Source of the DNA: Bog-532 sp963830385
GTDB lineage: Bacteria; Actinomycetota; Actinomycetes; Streptosporangiales; Streptosporangiaceae
Reading direction: 5' to 3'
NCBI GenBank assembly: GCA_963830385.1
Contig: CAWHMD010000005.1
Coordinates: forward strand, 1,054,001-1,118,000
Length of the DNA: 64,000 nucleotides
Shown: piece after piece, positions 60,027 through 64,000 of the stretch
Layout of the letters: each line of letters begins with the position of its first letter
How positions within the stretch are numbered: the stretch's first letter is position 1
The notes under the pieces: model-generated
The model's database searches: none
What the model saw: only the letters and a program-made list of their open reading frames with translations
Told to the model about the DNA's origin: nothing
Program-made: the position numbers and the translations under genes

Positions 60027-60480
60027 TCAGCGCGGTGGAGCGTTGAACGCCGCGATCCGGCCGGGCAGCTCGGCCAGCGAGTCGATCCGCATCGTCGGCA
60101 CCCGTGGCGACCAGGTCGGCCGGGAGATCCAGGGCCCGGAGGATGCCACCGGCCCGGGCGGTCTGGTTCCCGGCGATGCCGACCCACAGGCCGTCGGCCT
60201 GGAGCTGGGCGAGGGCCGGGCGTACGTCCGGGTACAGGTCCGCTTCGCCGAACGATTCGGGCCCGCCCGCCTCGGCTCGCTGACGCCGGGCCTGGGTCAG
60301 GTCGAATCCGGGCTGGAAGACCCGGAACGTTTCCCGGTAGTCCTGGCCCCGGGCGATGACCGCGCCAAACACCGCCGAGAACGTGTGGCGTGGGACACCC
60401 AGCCAGTCGGCCCACGTCCCGTACTCGCGCGACTCGTCCACCAGGCACTCGCCCACGTCGAACACGACCGCGCCGATCAT
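60027..60480 (-). pseudogene. HAD-superfamily hydrolase with internal deletion
   Basis: ATG 60480 begins MIGAVVFDVGECLVDE, HAD motif I with the nucleophile Asp. The cap domain and motif II region (VGIAGNQTARAGGIL) follow. Right after LDLPADLVAT the sequence jumps, in a shifted frame, to VPTMRIDSLAELPGRIAAF and a stop at 60027. The last resembles the extreme C-terminus of intact homologues. The segment with motif III Lys and motif IV Asp pair, about 60-70 residues, is missing. The protein cannot be catalytic. Confidence 0.7.
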
Positions 60481-60570
60481 GACGATCACCCTAGGCACGT
60501 GCGGATGCGCAGGCACCTGAGCGAAGGTAAATGAATTGACCGGCCTCGGGAGGGCCTGGACACTCGGGCT

Positions 60571-60834
60571 GTGCACGCAGTGGTGGCGACCGTCCGGATC
60601 GAGGATGTGCAGGCGGCCCGGGACGCGCTGGCCGGGCTGAGGCTCGGCGTGGTACCGCGGGCGCCCGGGTTCGTCAGCGCGTACTGGCTGGCGCCGGTGG
60701 ATGGGGTCGGCATTTCGGTCATCGTGTTCGACAGCAAGGAACACGCCGACCAGGCGGCGGGGTACCCACTGCCGCCGCTGCCGGGCGTCACTCCGCTCAC
60801 GGTCGAGGTCCGCGAGGTCTACGCCCGCGCCTGA
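60571..60834 (+). CDS. small ABM-like hypothetical protein
   Basis: An 87-residue protein, starting at GTG 60571. The sequence AVVATVRIEDVQAARDALAG and PGFVSAYWLAPVDGVGISVIVFDSKEHAD has the beta-alpha-beta pattern of dimeric alpha/beta-barrel (ABM/YCII-like) proteins. No catalytic residues are identifiable. It ends 20 bases before the next plus-strand gene and may be cotranscribed with it. Confidence 0.65.
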   Translation: MHAVVATVRIEDVQAARDALAGLRLGVVPRAPGFVSAYWLAPVDGVGISVIVFDSKEHADQAAGYPLPPLPGVTPLTVEVREVYARA

Positions 60835-60854
60835 GCCGGTGTCATCATGATGAG

Positions 60855-61694
60855 GTGAGTCCTGACGCGACGGCCGCGGGCTGGGCCGAGCAGCAGGTCG
60901 CCTCGGTCCGCGACGATCCCGGCGGCCGGATCGCGTTGATGCAGCGCTGCTACTACGGCCCATTCGGCCAGGCGCCGCGGCATCTGCCGTTCGGGCGGGC
61001 GGCGATGTCGTTCATGGGGTGGCAGCTCCGCCGGGGGCTGCTGCAGCCGCCGTCCGGCGACCGCCCCGGCAGCCCGTGGTGGCGGGCGGTAAACGAGCGC
61101 ATCCTGCGGGATGGCTGTGAGGCGGTGGCCCTGAGCGGAACCTTTCCCGGGCCGGCCTCCTCGCGGACGGTTGACTACTGGATGAGCTTCGCCGACTATC
61201 CGACCGCGCGGGCCTGGTACCGAGCCCACAACGGGAGCGTGGTGGCCGGCTACCTCGAGCAGCGCGGCCTGGCCGAGGCGGAGAACGAAGCCGAGCGGTT
61301 CTTCATGAACGTCGTGCTCTGCCGGGTGCTCTACGCCCACGCCCTGGTCGCGGCGCCGCGGATCTCGCTGGGGTGGCTGCGGCCGCTGGCCCCGCTGCTG
61401 GGTGATCCGCGGCTGGGCATGACCGGGATCTTCCTCCAGCTGTCGCGCGTCCTGCCGGACGCCTACCCGCTGCGCGGGTCGGCCCGGTCCTACCTCGGGC
61501 AGGAACTCGGGTTCGGCCGGGTACTGGATTACGGCGTGATCGTGCCGAGGTTGCGGCAGCTCTACGAGTCATGGTCCAGCTGGCCCGGCGGGCGCTCCCG
61601 CTCGCGCGGCGAGCCTGATCAGCCGGCCGGTTCCTCGCGCTCCCCCTCCTGGGCCTGCCGGCGGTCGTTCTTCCGGCGCTGGAGGGCACCGTAG
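60855..61694 (+). CDS. conserved hypothetical protein
   Basis: A 279-residue protein. It has the conserved-looking segments RGLLQPPSGDRPGSPWWRAVNE, PTARAWYRAHNGSVVAGYL and AERFFMNVVLCRVLYAHALV, predicted mainly helical and without a signal peptide. I recall similar actinobacterial proteins of unknown role but no named family. The last 25 residues (SRSPSWACRRSFFRRWRAP) are antisense to the VC0807-like relic, so the stop may have been displaced by decay of that region. GTG start at 60855. Confidence 0.6.
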   Translation: MSPDATAAGWAEQQVASVRDDPGGRIALMQRCYYGPFGQAPRHLPFGRAAMSFMGWQLRRGLLQPPSGDRPGSPWWRAVNERILRDGCEAVALSGTFPGPASSRTVDYWMSFADYPTARAWYRAHNGSVVAGYLEQRGLAEAENEAERFFMNVVLCRVLYAHALVAAPRISLGWLRPLAPLLGDPRLGMTGIFLQLSRVLPDAYPLRGSARSYLGQELGFGRVLDYGVIVPRLRQLYESWSSWPGGRSRSRGEPDQPAGSSRSPSWACRRSFFRRWRAP

Positions 61695-62139
61695 GCGGCG
61701 GTCCAGGCGGCGAGGATGCCGGCCACCACGAACGGCATGACCTTGGATGGCCAGGGCGGTGCCGGTCGAGGTGCGCTCGACGATGACCACCCGCAGCGCG
61801 GCCTCGCAGAGGAAGCCGGCGCCCCAGACGGCACTGGGCGCTGTCGGGGCCGGTGAACTCCAGCGCCACCCGGTACATCAGCGGGCGGCTGGTCAGGACG
61901 AGGGCGCCGACGGCGTCCAGCCGCCGGTGCCGGATGACGTCAACCGCCACTCCGATCGCGGGGAACACGCCGCTGAGGATCAGGGCCGACACCGTGCTCA
62001 TCCCGGCCGATCTGAACAGGCGGTAGGCCACTAATGGGGCGGCGATGTCGAGGATCGCGATCTTGGCGAGCGAACGCAGCTGAGCGCCGCGTCCGGCCTG
62101 GGGTGACTTCTGGGCAGGCCGCTGCGCGTCCTCGCTCAT
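61619..62139 (-). pseudogene. VC0807-like membrane protein with deletion and frameshifts
   Basis: ATG 62139 gives an intact N-terminus (KIAILDIAAPLVAYRLFRSAGMS, VSALILSGVFPAIGVAVDVIRHRRLDAVGALVLT). It joins directly to SRPLMYRVALEFTGPDS, skipping about 50 residues expected in the family. A shift then gives VWGAGFLCEAALRVVIVERTSTGTALAI, and another shift gives KVMPFVVAGILAAWTAAYGALQRRKNDRR and the stop at 61619. One deletion and at least two indels destroy the gene. Confidence 0.7.
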
Positions 62140-62184
62140 GGCCCCCAGGCTAGAAGGACGTCGGGGCCTCGTCCACGACGTTGT

Positions 62185-63040
62185 TCAGCCGGATGGTGGG
62201 TGCCGGAGCCAGAAGTCGTGCAGGTGGCGGCCGGGGTGGAAACCGGCGGCCTCGGCCATGGCGGCGGCTTCGGCCAGGCCCGCGGCGACGGCTGCGGGCC
62301 GGTGGGCGTCGCTGCCGAACGAGACGGTTTCGCCGCCGGCCTGGTGCCACCAGCGCACGATCTGGGCGGGCAGGGGCACCCGGGTGTTGATTTCGAGCGC
62401 CCGGCCGGACTGGGCCAGCGCGTGCAGGACACCGCGGTACTCGTCCTCGAAGGCGGCCGGGTCGAACGGGCCGGCCGCTCGGCCAGAAGCGGAGCGGGTA
62501 GTCGATGTGCGCCAGCACCGCGAACGGGGCGGACGAGCTGGCCAGGCGCAGCGCCTCGGCGAGGTAGCGGCGGATGGTGGCAGCGGGCCCGAGCTGCTGG
62601 TAGAGGTGATCGTCCACCATCCAGGGCTCGTCCGGCGCCAGCGTGTGCACCGAGCCCAGCACCCGGTCGAAGCCCCCGGCCCCGAGCACGGCGCTGACCT
62701 GCTGCTCATGCCAGTGCGGCTCCCCCAGCTCGGCCCCGGAGACGATGCGGAGGTCCGGGAACTTCTCCCGGCAGCGCTGCACGCAGGCCAGGTAGCCCGC
62801 CGTGTCCAGCGGAGGCGGCCGGAACCGGCCATCAGGCCCCACCCAGGCCGGGTCGAACCACTCTTCCTCTCCCTCGACCTCCGGGGCGAGCAGCCAGCGG
62901 GTGAAGTCGACGTGCTCGGTGAACGCGATCGAGGGCAGTCCCAGCTCGACGGCGCGGGCGCACGACCCCTCCATCGACCCGGACGGGGCGTCCCACGACC
63001 ACTCGGTATGGGTGTGATCGTCGGGCGGGAACGCCGGCAC
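62185..63040 (-). pseudogene. PHP-domain phosphoesterase (histidinol-phosphatase-like) with +1 frameshift
   Basis: GTG 63040 begins PDDHTHTEWSWDA, PHP motif I. AFTEHVD, GAELGEPHWHEQQ, GSVHTL and LAHIDYPLRFW follow in frame. After that one extra base (at about 62487) shifts the frame. The remainder AGPFDPAAFEDEYRGVLHAL, ALEINTR, VSFGSDAHRP and the stop at 62185 continue as expected. All metal-binding motifs are otherwise present, so the gene is one base from intact; it could be a recent mutation or a sequencing error. Confidence 0.72.
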
Positions 63041-63045
63041 CCGGT

Positions 63046-63162
63046 TCAGCCCTCCGGGTCAGCGGGGGCCGCCGGGCCAGCAGAGCCGGCCACCCACTGC
63101 AGCGCGGTGTCCGGCCGGACGACCGTGATCTTGGGCTTGATGGTGGCCGACACCGTCTTCAT
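63046..63162 (-). CDS. possible 38-residue small protein
   Basis: ATG 63162 has a strong GGAGG Shine-Dalgarno 6 bases upstream and encodes MKTVSATIKPKITVVRPD... to a stop 5 bases before the PHP gene start. It sits 22 bases after the cupin gene on the same strand, so it could be the middle gene of a short operon. No family is recognised; coding status is uncertain. Confidence 0.4.
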   Translation of the reverse strand: MKTVSATIKPKITVVRPDTALQWVAGSAGPAAPADPEG

Positions 63163-63184
63163 CAGATCCTCCGGGGCGGGTTGG

Positions 63185-63559
63185 TCAGGCCCGCTGGCCT
63201 TCGGAGTGCTCGGGCGCGGACCGCCCGTAGTCGTCGTCCAGCCGGACGATGTCGTCCTCACCGAAGTAGTCGCCGTGCTGAACCTCGACGAACACCAGCG
63301 GAACGTCGCCGGTGCTGTGGATCCGGTGGGCGGTGCCGACCGGCACGTCGATGGTGTCCCCGCGCTGCACGTCGCTGAGGTCACCGTCGAGGGTGACGGT
63401 CCCGGCGCCCTGGACCACGAACCAGTGCTCCGAGCGGCGGGCGTGCACCTGGTAGCTGAGGCGCTGCCCGGGCGAGACCTCGATCGTCTTGACCTTGAAA
63501 TCGGTGCCCTCGGTGAGGACGGTGTAAGCGCCCCAGGGGCGTTCGGTGCGATCTGTCAC
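63185..63559 (-). CDS. cupin, mannose-6-phosphate isomerase type II-like
   Basis: A 124-residue single cupin domain that closely follows the C-terminal domain of mannose-1-phosphate guanylyltransferase/PMI-II. It reads ERPWGAYTVLTEGTDFKVKTIEVSPGQRLSYQVHARRSEHWFVVQG, then GDTIDVPVGTAHRI. Metal ligands His/Glu/His are present. It lacks the nucleotidyltransferase domain, like stand-alone cupin PMIs in nucleotide-sugar loci. Start is GTG 63559. Confidence 0.85.
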   Translation of the reverse strand: MTDRTERPWGAYTVLTEGTDFKVKTIEVSPGQRLSYQVHARRSEHWFVVQGAGTVTLDGDLSDVQRGDTIDVPVGTAHRIHSTGDVPLVFVEVQHGDYFGEDDIVRLDDDYGRSAPEHSEGQRA

Positions 63560-63771
63560 CCGGCCATCTTGCCCGATCAGCCCCCTTTGCGGGAGGTGTT
63601 GTCCTGGCCGGAGACTGCGCCGCCGGTTTGTCGGTGCCGGGTGCCATCATGGTCGTGCGGCGTCAGGAGGCTGCCCTTCTTCACCAGGCGATCGCATGGT
63701 CGCCTACCTTGGCCGCGACCCGCACTGCCCAGGCGGCTGAGCTGATCTCGTTGCGAGAGGAGCACCCTGAT

Positions 63772-63975
63772 GTGCCGTTAAAGGTCCGCGAGATCGTGAA
63801 GATGATCGAGGCCGACGGCTGGTATCTGGTCGCTACCAGGGGAAGCCATCGGCAGTACAAGCATCCGGACAAGCCGGGGCGGGTCACCGTGGCCGGCAAG
63901 CCAAGCCAGGAGTTGCCACCTGGGACCGAGCGCAGCATCCTTAGACAAGCAGGGATACGACGGAGGGCACTGTGA
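63772..63975 (+). CDS. hicA: HicA family toxin
   Basis: A 67-residue double-stranded-RNA-binding-fold toxin with KVREIVKMIEADGWYLVATRGSHRQYKHPDKPGRVTV. The catalytic His is in GSHRQYKHP. GTG 63772 has GAGAGGAG about 9 bases upstream; the longer frame to 63628 has no coding character. Its stop overlaps the start of hicB (GTGA). HicA cleaves mRNA and HicB neutralises it. Confidence 0.88.
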   Translation: MPLKVREIVKMIEADGWYLVATRGSHRQYKHPDKPGRVTVAGKPSQELPPGTERSILRQAGIRRRAL

Positions 63976-64000
63976 CGAGCTATGCGGTCGTCGTCGAGCG
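63972..64000 (+). CDS. hicB: HicB-like antitoxin, 5' end only
   Basis: GTG 63972 overlaps the hicA stop and encodes VTSYAVVVER before the window ends. The first strand fits HicB proteins, which start with a similar Y-x-V-V-x-E segment. The assignment rests on position after hicA. Confidence 0.65.

Overview
This window is high-GC DNA from an actinomycete chromosome. Evidence for that is the order of the housekeeping genes, a WhiB7-like regulator, a mycothiol-dependent-isomerase-type (TIGR03083) protein, paired clpP genes and frequent GTG/TTG starts. The mreBCD-mrdA-rodA, obg-rpmA-rplU-rne and valS/clpX/clpP/tig blocks point to a morphologically complex actinomycete, but genus cannot be fixed from sequence alone.

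Region 1 (1-37 kb) is conserved core, almost all on the minus strand. In transcription order it holds tig, clpP1-clpP2-clpX, valS, an MFS carrier, a diguanylate cyclase, folC-DUF4233-membrane protein, ndk, the cell-elongation operon mreB-mreC-mreD-mrdA-rodA, the radical-SAM pair TIGR03960/TIGR03936, an RNase E/G, rplU-rpmA, obgE-proB and nadD-GNAT. Many neighbours overlap by 1-4 bases (TGATG, ATGA, GTGA), which implies translational coupling. An M48 protease and an aminoglycoside-phosphotransferase-like kinase run on the plus strand. The only decay inside this block is an esterase remnant behind rodA, next to a tandem 26-bp repeat.

Region 2 (37-47 kb) begins with tRNA-Pro, a polysaccharide deacetylase and a frameshifted PucR-like regulator, then a tRNA-Gly(TCC) gene. 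A perfect 44-bp copy of the tRNA-Gly 3' end recurs 2.6 kb downstream. The repeats bracket a small integrated element with a truncated tyrosine integrase, a lipoprotein with a metalloprotease-like HEVSH motif, and two unusual long palindromes in otherwise gene-free DNA. Beyond it lie an aldehyde dehydrogenase with a TetR regulator, a fused and broken DUF433/DUF5615 toxin-antitoxin relic, and a relic of a dihydrofolate-reductase-family protein.

Region 3 (47-64 kb) is accessory and regulatory. It carries four alpha/beta hydrolases (one lacking its catalytic Ser and His), a large LuxR-type ATPase divergent from a WhiB7-like protein, a TPP-dependent enzyme, MarR and TetR switches with clear palindromic operators, SMP-30, BrnTA and the start of HicAB. 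The stretch 59.5-63.0 kb is a cluster of broken genes (DUF998-like, HAD, VC0807-like, PHP).

The strongest leads for new biology are the tRNA-Gly element with its paired palindromes, the tandem 26-bp repeat, the MreD with a 227-residue basic tail, and the catalytically stripped hydrolase beside a MarR switch.
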